Shown piece after piece: positions 1 through 10,148 of a stretch of 64,000 bases of DNA. The position numbers and the translations under genes were made by a program. Within the stretch, counting starts at the first letter, position 1; every line of letters starts with the position of its first letter. This DNA comes from Scytalidium lignicola (taxonomy: Eukaryota; Ascomycota; Leotiomycetes), in NCBI GenBank assembly GCA_002812745.2, contig NCSJ02000013.1, positions 1 to 64,000 on the forward strand. The letters are read 5' to 3'. Below the pieces are notes generated by a model, which saw only the letters and a program-made list of their open reading frames with translations, was not told the DNA's origin and ran no database searches.

Positions 1-347
1 GCAACGTGGGCCTCCCCTTGGCAGCGGAAATCAGCATGGCCGGCCGTACGCTGTCGGCCCAGGAGGCTCTGCAGCATGGATTGATCAACCATGTCTCCGT
101 TTCCCCGTTCAGCCTCATCTCCGAAGCTATCGCCCTGGCGTCAAAGGTCGCAAACATCAGCCCGGACGCCATCATCGTCACGCGCGCCGCGCTCCGTGAA
201 ACTTGGGAAAACGGCAGTGTCGAGCGTGGATACCAGCTCGTCGACGAGAGGATGAGACGTGGGTTGATGGAGGGCGAGAACGCCAAGGAGGGGCTGGCGG
301 CGTTCAAGGAGAAGAGGAAGCCGGTTTGGAAGGCTAGTAAGTTGTAG
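1..347 (+). CDS. Enoyl-CoA hydratase/isomerase family protein, C-terminal part (5' end outside window)
   Basis: This is the last about 115 codons of a crotonase-superfamily protein, open from base 3 and ending at TAG 345-347. Visible family features are the segment AAEISMAGRTLSAQEALQHG, the usual 'Ala-x-x-Gly-Leu-Ile-x-x-Val' turn after the active-site half, and a C-terminal helix with MRRGLMEGENAKEGLAAFKEKRKPVW, matching the trimerisation-domain ending of short-chain enoyl-CoA hydratases. The oxyanion-hole and catalytic Glu regions lie upstream and cannot be judged. Enzymes of this family hydrate 2-enoyl-CoAs or carry out related CoA chemistry in fatty-acid, amino-acid or aromatic side-chain breakdown; the exact substrate cannot be read here. 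Codon composition is GC-rich compared with everything downstream, so this gene lies outside the degraded compartment. No intron is seen in the visible part. Confidence 0.85.
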   Translation, partial: NVGLPLAAEISMAGRTLSAQEALQHGLINHVSVSPFSLISEAIALASKVANISPDAIIVTRAALRETWENGSVERGYQLVDERMRRGLMEGENAKEGLAAFKEKRKPVWKASKL

Positions 348-1889
348 GAGGCTCGGTCATCCCAGAAGCTGCCGGGGGCCGGGGGGAGGGGAGGGAGGGG
401 GAGATAAGTCTAGCCGTTGTGCCAAATTCGTTATGGATGCGATGCGTAATTGGCCATCTAGAAGTTAATTAACGACCGAAATGATCATGAGCGATTGGAT
501 CGTGGTGACGAAGGAGACATTGTTGGTGAGGATAAAGATGAGAACCCGTATAGACACATCTATGAGCCAGCTTCGTAGGGTTGGATAACTCGATTCTTCT
601 TTCTTGGGGCCTGGTGGAGGCCCTCCTGACATTTTTTCATTTACGCTGGACAGCAGCAGCCTCCTCTCCGTGCTTCAGTGTTGGCCATCTTGGGATGCAG
701 GTCTCTGCTTAGCTTTGCCTGCCCCCCAGATAGCACGGCAATATTTAAAGTTGTGAACAGGGTTTGAAAGAAAGGATGAAAGCTGTGTAGCGCAGTTAGT
801 GAAATAGTGACTGTTAATACGGAATTGTAATTGAAAAGAGTACGCTGTACAACTCGGGAATTGAAAGAGTATTAAGTGTTTCAGAGCTCTGATATACTTC
901 AACAGCTGAATTGAGCCTTATATCATATAGTAAATCATAAATAATAAAAAAGCGTGTACATATCCATTGTTTTGACTTATCCTGGCTATGCGAGGGTATA
1001 GGTGTTATTGTCTTTATTTTGTCTGAAAAACGCATGATGAAAAGACATTGACCACCTGCATAAGCAAGGAGGCGATAGAATGCATTACCCCCAAAGCAGC
1101 TCTGTCTCATCTTTTGTGAGCAGAGAGAAACCTGTGTACGACGAAGGTTCTTTCGTGATCTATTCCATTAAGTCCCTTACCAAGATTCTCAAGGTCCACT
1201 AGCCTTAACTAGCCCTACGGGAAAGTTATACAAATAATTCCACTCGAATAACAAATCATCCAGTTATAAAGTAAAAACCTCTTCCACCATTGCCAACTAT
1301 CTACTCAAAATCTCGACATACTTTAACATTCGCGAAAATATTGCAAGCTATAGTGTTGCCGCTGTTTTCTGCAACAGCCCCGGTCCCGTTATGCTGTCAC
1401 GCGCCAACATGGACCCCCTTCCCAACAGGAAATGCAAAAGGGTTGCTTCAAATTCTACTGGGAACTAGCTCATAGCGAATCATCCAGTAGAGTAAGAGTC
1501 AACCCAATGACTGAATACTTTGACGATCTATCAGACGATTCAACTATATGCTAAGATATTGAGCTAGTCCTTTCAAAAGTCGCCGAATGGAGTGATCTTT
1601 GCAGTTAAATATATTTCGATGGCTATGAATCCGTTGATTCTATTACCTTAGTTGAAGGATAAGCTAGTTGGGAATTGAGTAAGATTTATTATAGGTGAGG
1701 TTAAATCTATCCCCAAAGCACAAAAAGCTACAAATGCGAGCATGGTTATTTAAGCTTCAGGAATTTCTGCGAAGAAAGTAGCAAGAGATAAGAATTCGAA
1801 GGCTATTATGAGACAGACGATGTTTGTGAAGACGGATTTCTCAGAGTTGATAACGAGAGAGGGGAACGAGAGAGGGGTCCGAGTATATA
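348..1889. other. Intergenic stretch, no gene recognised
   Basis: The reading frames here (for example 675-902, 814-1110 and 1290-1475) are short, mutually overlapping and show no family motif. The stretch holds the 3' flank of the hydratase gene and the 3' flank of the broken VOC gene on the opposite strand. Composition drops from GC-rich to moderately AT-rich by about 800. Confidence 0.5.
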
Positions 1890-2575
1890 TATAGAATCCC
1901 CGGAGTGAATGGAATGGTGGTCAGAGTACTCCTTCCCTAGGTCAAGATGCATGAATGTTAGAACATCCAGGTCGGGGTTGAAATTATCGGTGTAGAATGC
2001 TAGTTCTTCGTCCCACTTGACAGAGGTATAGCCCAAATGTCCCAGTTTGTGAATCATGGCAGGGCCGGACTTAAAGCGCTGAAACTTCCCTGTGGCGTCT
2101 AAATTGAGCATATCCTCCCCATATTGAATGCGCAGGGCACACACCTTTCCTATTCTTCTGCAGGCTGGTATTATGATCTCCCTTTTCAACCTCAGTCGCC
2201 GAGGTGANCCGCGCGGGCACATTCCGCTCCTGCTGGCCAAAAACAACATGGATTATGGTTCCAGAGGGACTTCGAATGGTCACCATCTTGCCTCCACCAG
2301 GTGCCTTGCTCAAATCCACGATGTTGGAATTCGGGAGTCTTGCAGCTTTCTGGAAGTCCTCTTCTGTCCGCGCAACAAATGCTGCACCGAGGAATTCCTT
2401 CTCGCCACTTGTGCTCTGGGATGCAACACATACGTAAGAATCTCTGCCGCAGCCTCGGTGGTAGATTACCACATCGATTTCGGCTGCTACTTCAAAGCCA
2501 AAGTGTCCTGCAAATGCCTTCCATTTCTCAAGATCTAGTGAGCCTGATAGACGTGGCTAATGCGTGCAAGCTAGA
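1890..2575 (-). pseudogene. Broken VOC (glyoxalase/extradiol-dioxygenase-like) gene
   Basis: Read on the minus strand, the protein begins near 2570 with ARISHVYQAH, then (after a one-base slip near 2537) DLEKWKAFAGHFGFE, followed by VIYHRGCGRDSYVCVA, SGEKEFLGAAF and a strand with TIIHVVFGQQ. After a likely intron (about 2080-2134) comes the second module: MIHKLGHLGYTSV, EELAFYTDNFN and DVLTFMHLDLGKEYSDHHS. The metal-ligand pattern of the family, H...GH.GY and F.HLD....DHH, is retained. This is the two-module vicinal-oxygen-chelate fold of fungal glyoxalase or catechol-dioxygenase-like proteins. Damage visible: a frameshift near the start, an undetermined base at 2207 with frame confusion, and an apparent in-phase loss of roughly a dozen residues between TDNFN and PDLDV compared with what I expect of the family. 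Beyond DHHS the frame runs into low-quality sequence. Probably non-functional; sequencing error could explain part of it. Confidence 0.65.
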
Positions 2576-3052
2576 TCTTGCTGGCATTATAGCTAATAGT
2601 GGGAAGAATATGAGACGGCATGGCTCTAGAGTGGAATCAATTGGCGAACGTTGGAAAATTTGAACTGCAAGAATGACAGCAAGAATGACTGGTAAATGAT
2701 ATTATTATTTTGAGATAAATCAAAGACAAACAAGAAGAAGATATAAGGCATGCGGCAATAGCGCTATAGAAAGTATGGCGGCCGACATCTAGAGCGAAAG
2801 CTCACACTCCAATTGACCTCTCCACTAGGACTTTGAAAGCAGGGCGGAGTCGTCAGAGGCTTGCCTATTCTTGGTATAATTGGAAACATCAAAATATGCA
2901 GAATTGCACATACAAATTAAGTGTGCTGCAGGGCGCTTAAGATCGTTGTTGGTTCAAATATTCTCTCTCATATATTGACTCTTTGTTCATCTTATTTGCA
3001 TCTTAGCCAAAAACTACTAGACGTTCCATGCTACAGCAACTTGAAATTTGTA

Positions 3053-3480
3053 ATGGAAGAAACAGTTGTGTTGATTGTCGGTGCCGGTCCCAGCGGCCTA
3101 TCGCTGGCCGTGAGTCTGGGTCGAATGAAAATCAAGGTATTGTCTGCTTGAACATAGGCTAATTAGTCCCTCACTCATCTGTCGAGCAGACAGTGATCCT
3201 GGAAAAAGAGCTGGAAGTGACAGAAGATCCCTGAGGAATTGCGATTGTTGGTGACGCTGTGCGGGTGTCATATCAACTAGGCATTGGGGACATCCTNAAA
3301 AAAAAAGATTGGGAGTGGTAAAACATTCTTCCTCTTCGAGATCATGAAAATCTATAGTCTGAGCTGACATGTTTCAACCATATCATATACTGGAACGCTT
3401 TATTTCCACAACAAATCTTTTCGAAATTCTGCGTTCATGCATTTTGACCTTTCACATGACTATTTGTTGCAAGTCTTTTA
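3053..3480 (+). pseudogene. FAD-dependent aromatic monooxygenase (PHBH/MhpA type), N-terminal remnant
   Basis: The ATG at 3053 opens with an N-terminal Rossmann fingerprint, VLIVGAGPSGLSLAVSLGR (the GxGxxG dinucleotide-binding loop). A 53-bp intron (3137-3189, gtattg...gagcag) follows, then TVILEKELEV. In the next exon the conserved 'DPRG' site reads DP-stop-G at 3232-3234 (TGA, one transition from CGA) before GIAIVGDAVRVSYQLGIGD. An undetermined base sits beside an A-run at 3297. Further downstream (about 3370-3480) the frame again reads like family sequence: FHNKSFRNSAFMHFDLSHDYLLQ. The middle and C-terminal FAD/substrate domains are missing. Intact relatives hydroxylate phenolic compounds using NAD(P)H. 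Lying beside the VOC dioxygenase remnant, it suggests a former phenol or phenylpropanoid catabolic pair (inference). Clearly broken. Confidence 0.7.
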
Positions 3481-3739
3481 TCTATAACGAGTAGAAAGAT
3501 TTTAGAGTAGTTATGAAGCTTTAAGCCTTTAACATCCTTGAACATGAAGGCATAAGCATAGTAGTTTCCGTTGGAGAGGAAATGCATGATCGTTAGAAGA
3601 TTGAGGATCGAGTTAGCATTAAGTAGATTGTTAGCTTGTAAAGTGTGCGAGTTTTGCTTAAACGGAATGGATGAAGTGCATTACGTGAATCAGACTAATA
3701 GTGGATTTTAGGTGTTAGGCACATTCTAAAAATACTGCT

Positions 3740-4731
3740 TAGTTGATGGTAGATATAACTCAAAGCTTCTAGGTGCCGTGAAGGACGAAGAAGCTAGTCC
3801 TATTATGTGTGGCAGCGTGACAGCTTACACAGCATGTAAACGGTAAACAAATTTCCTGTAACTTGACGCTAATAATTATTAATAACTCTCTTAGATCTCG
3901 TGTTGTACCGGGCCAGTGGATCGTCGTACCTGGTGCAGATGGTGGCCTGGGACACTTCGCAGTACAGTATGCTAAAGGAATGGGGATGGGGATTATTTCG
4001 ATCGATAGCGATGACCTAAAGCACGACCTTTGCATTAATCTTGGTGCAGAAGTCTTGATTGACTTTCAAAAAATAAAGGATATTACATCAGAGATCATGA
4101 AAGTTACTAAATACGGGGCCCACGGTGTCATCGTGACTACCGCAACGAAAGAAGTTTACGTTTCGGCTCCATCATATCTTCGACCAAATGGGACTATAGT
4201 TGTGGCCGGCCTACCAAAAGACCTAGTAGTACTGGCAGATGCCCAGCCATGGATCATGACAAATAGGAGACTTAACATCGTTGGTAGTATCGTGGGTAGT
4301 CTTAAAGATGTTGAAGAAGCTCTTGATTTCACTGCGAGAGGTCTTGTACATGTAAGTATTTCCCTTCAGTTTATATCTACCAACTGTTGGAGTGTTGCCT
4401 ATGGGAGCCTATAGGCAACCACTGTAATGCCCTGTAAGCCGGCCATATTATGGCCGGTTACAGGGGTTTACAGACCTCTATATATGGCAATACTTGCCCA
4501 CAATACAGTAGTTAATTGAGTTGAATCAATTCGTATGTTTGCACATTGCTATAGAAAGCCATAACCATTACAACACCAACTAACGTAAACAAGCTAATTT
4601 TGTCAAAAGGGAGATTAGAAGACTTAGATGCATTTATCAAGAAGATGCAGACTGATCAGCTAGCAGGCCAGGGAGTATTGCAGTGGCAGCATAAACGATA
4701 TCTAGAGAATCGGACCTATTTAGATGAATGA
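3740..4731 (+). pseudogene. Zinc-type (MDR) alcohol dehydrogenase, N-terminally truncated
   Basis: Three exons can be read: up to 3842 (KDEEASPIMCGSVTAYTACK), 3895-4351 (VVPGQWIVVPGADGGLGHFA, the NAD-binding Rossmann core, through MTNRRLNIVGSIVGSLKDVEEAL), and 4594-4731 (LSKGRLEDLDAFIKKM...LAGQGVL, stop TGA 4729-4731). Introns are 3843-3894 (52 bp) and 4352-4593 (242 bp). Both preserve phase, and exon 2 is fully open. The sequence matches fungal ADH1-like class alcohol dehydrogenases. The N-terminal GroES-like domain carrying the catalytic zinc ligands (Cys-His...) is not found upstream: an in-frame TAA lies at 3727 and 3480-3720 shows no family sequence. It is therefore called a truncated gene. 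The last intron is enlarged by a solo LTR; without it the intron would be 46 bp. Intact relatives interconvert alcohols and aldehydes or ketones using NAD(H). Confidence 0.75.
4385..4575 (+). mobile_element. Solo LTR (Ty1/copia-like ends) inside the last ADH intron
   Basis: A 191-bp segment starts TGTTGGAGTG and ends CCATTACAACA, the TGTTG...CAACA pair typical of fungal Ty1/copia LTRs. It is flanked by a perfect 5-bp duplication, ccaac, at 4380-4384 and 4576-4580. Removing the LTR and one duplication leaves an ordinary 46-bp intron (gtaagt...ctaac...aag). It contains a GC-rich hairpin (gtaagccggccata / ttatggccggttac, about 4433-4460) and a TATA-like tatatat near 4480. No internal retrotransposon sequence is present, so it is a recombined solo LTR. 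It is not visibly RIP-mutated, unlike the block to its right. Confidence 0.8.
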
Positions 4732-4779
4732 ACATACTTTGACTAGGTCACGATTATCAGCATGAACTATGGATATATA

Positions 4780-7335
4780 AGGGTTTACTTAAATCCACGC
4801 AACACTTACCTAAATCCACGCAAAATCGCCGGTACCGGATGTGCCCGGACCACCCCTTCCCATAGTAATTTGTTAGTAATCTCGATATCCTACCATATCC
4901 TACTTATATACACTAAGACACGTTATTGTCATGTTTACATGTTCAATTATATAGAATTCAGAACACTCAATTAAAGTTATTTCCAACCGTTTTAAAGTTT
5001 ATTTTTGCTTAAAATAACTACCCAAATGCCATCTTCATGCAGTCCTCCGCCTCCAAAAGTATTATATACTGATTTACCCTCATTATTTGCTTTAATCCAA
5101 GCCTTTGCACATGTGAGTAGATATGCATTTGTTGTCCATGATNAAAAAGCCTTAAAAAGTAATATATACTTATGATCAAACAAGGAAATATCAATCGAAG
5201 GGCAAAAAGGATAATGTCCATGAATCAAAACGTCGAAATTCCACTTTTAAGAAGTGTAGTTGCTGTATAAGAGTAGTTGCTAAAGCAAAAGGGAATAAGT
5301 AGAGGTTGAAGGTTATAGAACTTACATATAACCATAATGCCTTTGCAGCATCTCAAGCTTATACAGTACATAGAATAACTACTTTGGATCCTCAGATTCA
5401 TACTCAGATTTTGTCCAAAGCTTATTCTAACATTCAAAATGCTCAAATATTAAGTTCTCTTTAAATTGAGCATTTACAAGTCTTGATTATAACAAGTAAT
5501 ATTACTAATATTATTCAAATAACAAGATTACAAGTGTTAAGAAGAAGGACATCAATTCAATGGTTACTGTATACTTAAATATAATCCTTTATCTTTTATT
5601 TGCTAATAATTTAAAGCTAAACTTGAGGAACAAGGTTTCAATCCATCATATTTGATAAATTCAACAAATAATCTAGTTTACCTTTTTTATCTTTACCTAA
5701 AAGTAATTATATTATATCAACAACATCCTGATATATTGTTGATAAATTGTATATATAAAATTAATCAATTTTGTATGTTATTATTCAATATATATATTAT
5801 AACTAGTAATAAGAAAGTAATTTAATTAGGATTAATGTTTTTATCAGAGGAAACTAAAAAGTTATATAACTAAGTTTTAAACTGATTTCAAGAGATGATA
5901 AATCAGTATAATATTACAAAGTTACTTTTTATAATAACTGATAAGGAATTAACTTTAATGAAAAGTATTAATATATATTTCCTTAAATCTAATTATTTCC
6001 TTTGTTAATAATATGTTAATATGAATATATTAACAAAAACAAAGTGATTTTTCCCTCTTTCAATAAAGGAAGATAGTATATATAAAAGGCATCTTACTTT
6101 TTTAATAATTCTTAAAGTTTTAAAGAACNTTTTTTAGATTTTCCTTCCCTTAAAGCTTACACATTGAATCTTACCAAACTTCAGGTATATCCTTATACAA
6201 TAGTCGAATATATAAAGAATATATAATTAATCTTATAAAAGGAAAAGTTAATTTAGTATTAGATGGATTAATATTATTACTTTAAGATGTTTATAACCTC
6301 CCTTGTTGAAGGTTATTATAGTATATTAAAGTCATATTTATAACATGGAAATAATAATTTAAATAATATGTTTAAACATTTACTTTTATTCTGAGTATCT
6401 TAGTAAAAGAGTATAAAAACAACTATAGCACAAGAACAACTTCGTCAAAAACATTATATTAATATACACTTATTCTTTATGGTTTTAGATTATGTTTATA
6501 ATTATACCCTTAAAAGGATAATAATTAAACAAATTAAAATACTAAAAACCATAACATTTAACATTCTAAAATGCAATTACACAATATAACATTTAATAAG
6601 TCTTCCTTGTTATCACTTGATATGGAAAAGAGAAAGAGATAAAAGAGTAATTCATCTTGAAGATATATATTAACATTAATATTATAACAAGCTAAATGAA
6701 AGTACTCTTGTGGTTTCTCACATTCAAGTGCCTATTCTAAATCCACAGGTTATACAAGGAAAGGGCAAGCTTAGAGATACTTTAGGAAAAGGTCAGAAGT
6801 TGAATAATAATATAATTTTTAGTATAAAACGTTTGCCCTCTACTTTTAAACTTTTTAATAATTCAACTCTGCTAACTTTAAAGGTTTCAACTCTTAGAAC
6901 ACCTTCTAAAAGCACAAAGTTGACATTAGGAAGGGAGATATATATCATGTGATCTAAGCGTACAACTACCAGAATTGAGATATAACGAATCTAAGAAATA
7001 AGTGGAGATATATACAAACTTAGGACAATATAAGAATAAGGATATCAACAAGGAATTTCATCGATATATCATACAGATTCTATAGAGGAGACAGCCAAAC
7101 TGGCTGACAAGGCAATGCAAGCTTCAGAGGCCTAAGAGGTAGTTCAAGAAACCCAAGATTGTATTGAAATAACTATAATTCAGTGTACCCTTACAGAATT
7201 AATCACATTGCACGATTTCTTATTCCCATAGTAATTTGTATGTGCAACCGAGATAAACTTGTGCCTGGGGTTATTGCCAGTACCGGCGATTTTGCGTGGA
7301 TTTAGGTAAGTGTTGCGTGGATTTAAGTAAACCCT
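4780..7335. mobile_element. DNA transposon remnant with perfect 59-bp terminal inverted repeats
   Basis: Bases 4777-4835 and 7280-7338 are exact reverse complements (59 of 59). The ends read AGGGTTTACTTAAATCCACG going inward and are flanked by TA on both sides (4778-4779 and 7336-7337), consistent with a Tc1/mariner/pogo-type TA target. Each TIR contains an internal direct repeat: taaatccacgcaa occurs twice, 21 bp apart. A 16-base motif, tcccatagtaatttgt, occurs just inside each end in direct orientation (about 4859 and 7225). The roughly 2.4-kb interior is extremely AT-rich and I could not recover a transposase in any frame. Either the coding region was destroyed by RIP or the element is non-autonomous. 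That the ends are identical while the interior is ruined is notable. Confidence 0.75.
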
Positions 7336-7523
7336 TATTAAACAAAATCTGCATTAGCAAACTTATCCTTCCTCTAATAGAAGAAACCCTGCTAAGCGTA
7401 ACTCTATTTCTTTCTAGCATACAATCGAAAAATACTTCTGCTGTCACTGCTCCTGCTTGTGCTACTACTGTTATGGCTGTTTCGTGATGTGCTGACCGTC
7501 TCATGACTCCTGGCGCTGCCAGA

Positions 7524-8412
7524 TCAGACTGACATGCTATCTTCATTTGTTTCCTCCTGTGTGAGATCAATCACGTTAGCTACCTCAGTTTCGCCGGTGA
7601 CCTTGCCCTCATTTACACTGTCACCCTGCTCTTCATGAATCATTGTCATCAAGTCCTCCAGCTCATCCAGACTTTTGCCCTGGATTTGCTCTACCATGGC
7701 TAGTCGCAGAGCTCGACCATGCTCCTACAGCAATGCGAATCCCTTGAGTCTAATGCTGACTTTCCTGCTGACCTAGTAACTCTTGTGCTTATATGCGGCA
7801 AGCTTTATACCCTGACGCTGACATCCAGTAATAAGTTGTTTTGTGCTCCACACAAGGTCCTCTTGGACATCTCCAAACACCTTCCTCTGCACATAGTAGA
7901 TGACATTGTAAAGTGTGGATGGGGATGTCCGTAATGGCATATTGACAAATGATGGATTAGTATATACTGTTGAAAACTACATTATCCTTTCTTGTAAACC
8001 TTGGCTGTGGCTTGTTTTGGTTGTCATGATGAGAGTTACGGGTAGAATAAGGCAAGATCTAGTGTGTAAGACATACAAGATGAAAATACTCATCCAGTTA
8101 GTCATGCGCTGCTGATTTGCCCAAGTGTCACTTGATCAGCTTAAAGCTTTTCTGCAAAATAGTCCAGTACAGCTTGTGATCCCAGCTGTGTTATTTTTTA
8201 CTATTATCCTACAAGAAAAGAGAGTTGAGCAAGTCTATGATGTTTTCAAAGAGCATTTTGTTGTTAGTCATTATGTGCGGCCCTTGTACCATCCTATTTA
8301 TGGAGAATAGCTTTTGCATATTGTAATAGCAAAATCGCAGGTGGCTTTCTTTTTGAAGTTTGCGTGTATTTGGTATGAATTTGCCATGATTTTTAGGCTT
8401 GAGTATTGTCAT
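7524..8412 (-). pseudogene. Unidentified long ORF remnant with C-terminal SUMO-interaction-like motif
   Basis: On the minus strand a coherent reading frame runs from about 8230 to the TGA at 7524-7526, broken by at least four stops, each one C-to-T or G-to-A step from Gln or Arg (TAG/TGA). Recoverable stretches include WANQQRMTNWMSIFILYVLH, NVIYYVQRKVFGDVQEDLVW, TGCQRQGIKLAAYKHKSY, EHGRALRLAMVEQIQGKSLD and, near the end, NVIDLTQEETNED. An upstream frame (8209-8412, ending IIDLLNSLFL) probably belongs to the same gene after a shift or intron. VIDLT followed by acidic residues is a classical SUMO-interacting motif. Position inside the transposon block and RIP damage suggest a mobile-element or repeat-family protein, but I do not recognise the family; telomere-linked-helicase-type or large-transposon proteins are possibilities only. 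It lies just outside the right TIR of the 4780-7335 element. Confidence 0.5.
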
Positions 8413-10148
8413 CCAAATATCTGCATTGAACTCTTTGCTTAAAAGACTTTGGTTAAGAGTAGATAAGTAATGATTTAATGCTTTATAGTTTTATTCCTTA
8501 ATTGTTTTAACAAACCAAGGTCTAACATAATTTTGTCTTTAGTTTGTAATTGTCCTGTAAAAATAAGCTGATTAGAAATATTATCTAAGTTGTATATAAC
8601 ATAGTCTTCTCTATTAACGTTAATTAAATCAAAAGTTATAACTATGTTGTATATATCCTATGCATGAATCACCTCTATCCATGATTAGAAGGCTTTTCTC
8701 AAGTAGCATTAAAAACAAAACATTTCTGAACATATCATTATAGAAGGACTAGTTATTATCAGTCCCTTGCAAAATGATACTTCCACATCTCATTCATATT
8801 TTACTTATAGCATTCTTTATTACTAGATTCGGTTTCGTAGCCAATACTTCAGCACAAATACCATTCCACCATCGTTACATTCTAACACCTGTCTGAAGGT
8901 AAGCGTCGTGAGATGATTGGTAGGCGCTTGGCAATCTAGTATCCCCCATATCATTTAACAGATATCTACGCCTCATAAACGTCACTATAAGTGATCTATC
9001 CATTTGACTCTGAATCTTTAACAAAACTTCCTGAAAGTTCTTTTGAAAGATTGTCCGAAATGTAATATAGGCTAGACAAAATTCCTATGCCGTCTCAGCC
9101 AGCTAGTTGTGTGAAGACAAACACGGAATTGGAAAAATCTAGCAGTCAGGTTTATTATTGCAACAAAATTAGTATAAATATTCAATTACTTAATTATTAT
9201 ACTGAACTTATTTGTCAAAAAATAGATTAATAAAGTATTGTTGGCATGAATCACGTGTATTAGTTCGCTGGGGAAGGCAGTACTTGATAGCAGTACTGTA
9301 AACTACCTTCTAGATACCTACAATCTATATAATATCGAAAACATTGTGGACCCCCTTACATAAGTCGTCACCTTTATTCTTCCTCTGATTAGTCTGTAAA
9401 AGCTGTTTTCACTGATATTATTAGTTATTCACAATTGTAAGCTATACTATTTTCGTAATGTAGCCATCCAATCAACCCTTTAACTTATAGCCTCAATATT
9501 CTCAGGGGTTATCAATAACGTAGTATACATAGAATATTGTACGGTTACTTACTCTCCCCTTTCTTCAGTATATCAATTATCACATGTTTAACTACTCAGA
9601 AACGTTATACTCTTCAAGAACTATGATATAATGTTGATTTCCCTTTTACATATCCTTTTTAATATGCTTTTATGTGTTCTTTCTGTTATAGTCTATAAGC
9701 TTGTCTTTAATTGTAAACTCTCCTTTACACTTCTTAATACCTTTGAAATTATATAACTTAAAGTAGTATACCTCTTAATTGTAATATCTTAATTATTAAT
9801 AAAATAATAAGTAAAAGAGTTTAATATTATGTTTTTTCTTCCTTACTTACTAACTATTATACAGTTTGTAAAAGAGATTATCCTGCTGAATACTTTCTTT
9901 ATTGACATCAAGGTAGTTTATATAATATTTACTTAGACTGTAAAGTATGTTATTACTTCCTTTTATACTTTGTACACTTAAATACTGACAAATTGTAAGA
10001 ATGTCATTATTAAAATCAAGATTAAGTTATATTAAGAAAGCTTAATATAAATGCTTTATAGTAAACTTAACAAGCTTATAATACTTTACTACCTTTAAAT
10101 AAGAGAAGACAATTGAATTAATCTATAATTCTTGTTTAATTAATGTAA
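8413..10148. other. Intermediate AT-rich stretch, no gene recognised
   Basis: Composition is less extreme between about 8.7 and 9.6 kb than on either side. A segment beginning tgttggcatgaatcacgtg at 9239 has an LTR-like start, but I could not find a matching end or partner copy. No protein motif was recovered. Confidence 0.4.

Noticed and set aside
675..1110. Two overlapping minus-strand frames of 75 and 98 codons
   Set aside because: They overlap in different frames, have no motif, low-complexity composition and no splice context.
2128..2663. Plus-strand frames of 77-136 codons
   Set aside because: They are antisense shadows of the VOC gene, whose minus-strand reading shows family motifs.
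9239..9560. Possible LTR starting tgttggcatgaatcacgtg
   Set aside because: No CA-ending partner, target duplication or second copy could be found by eye.
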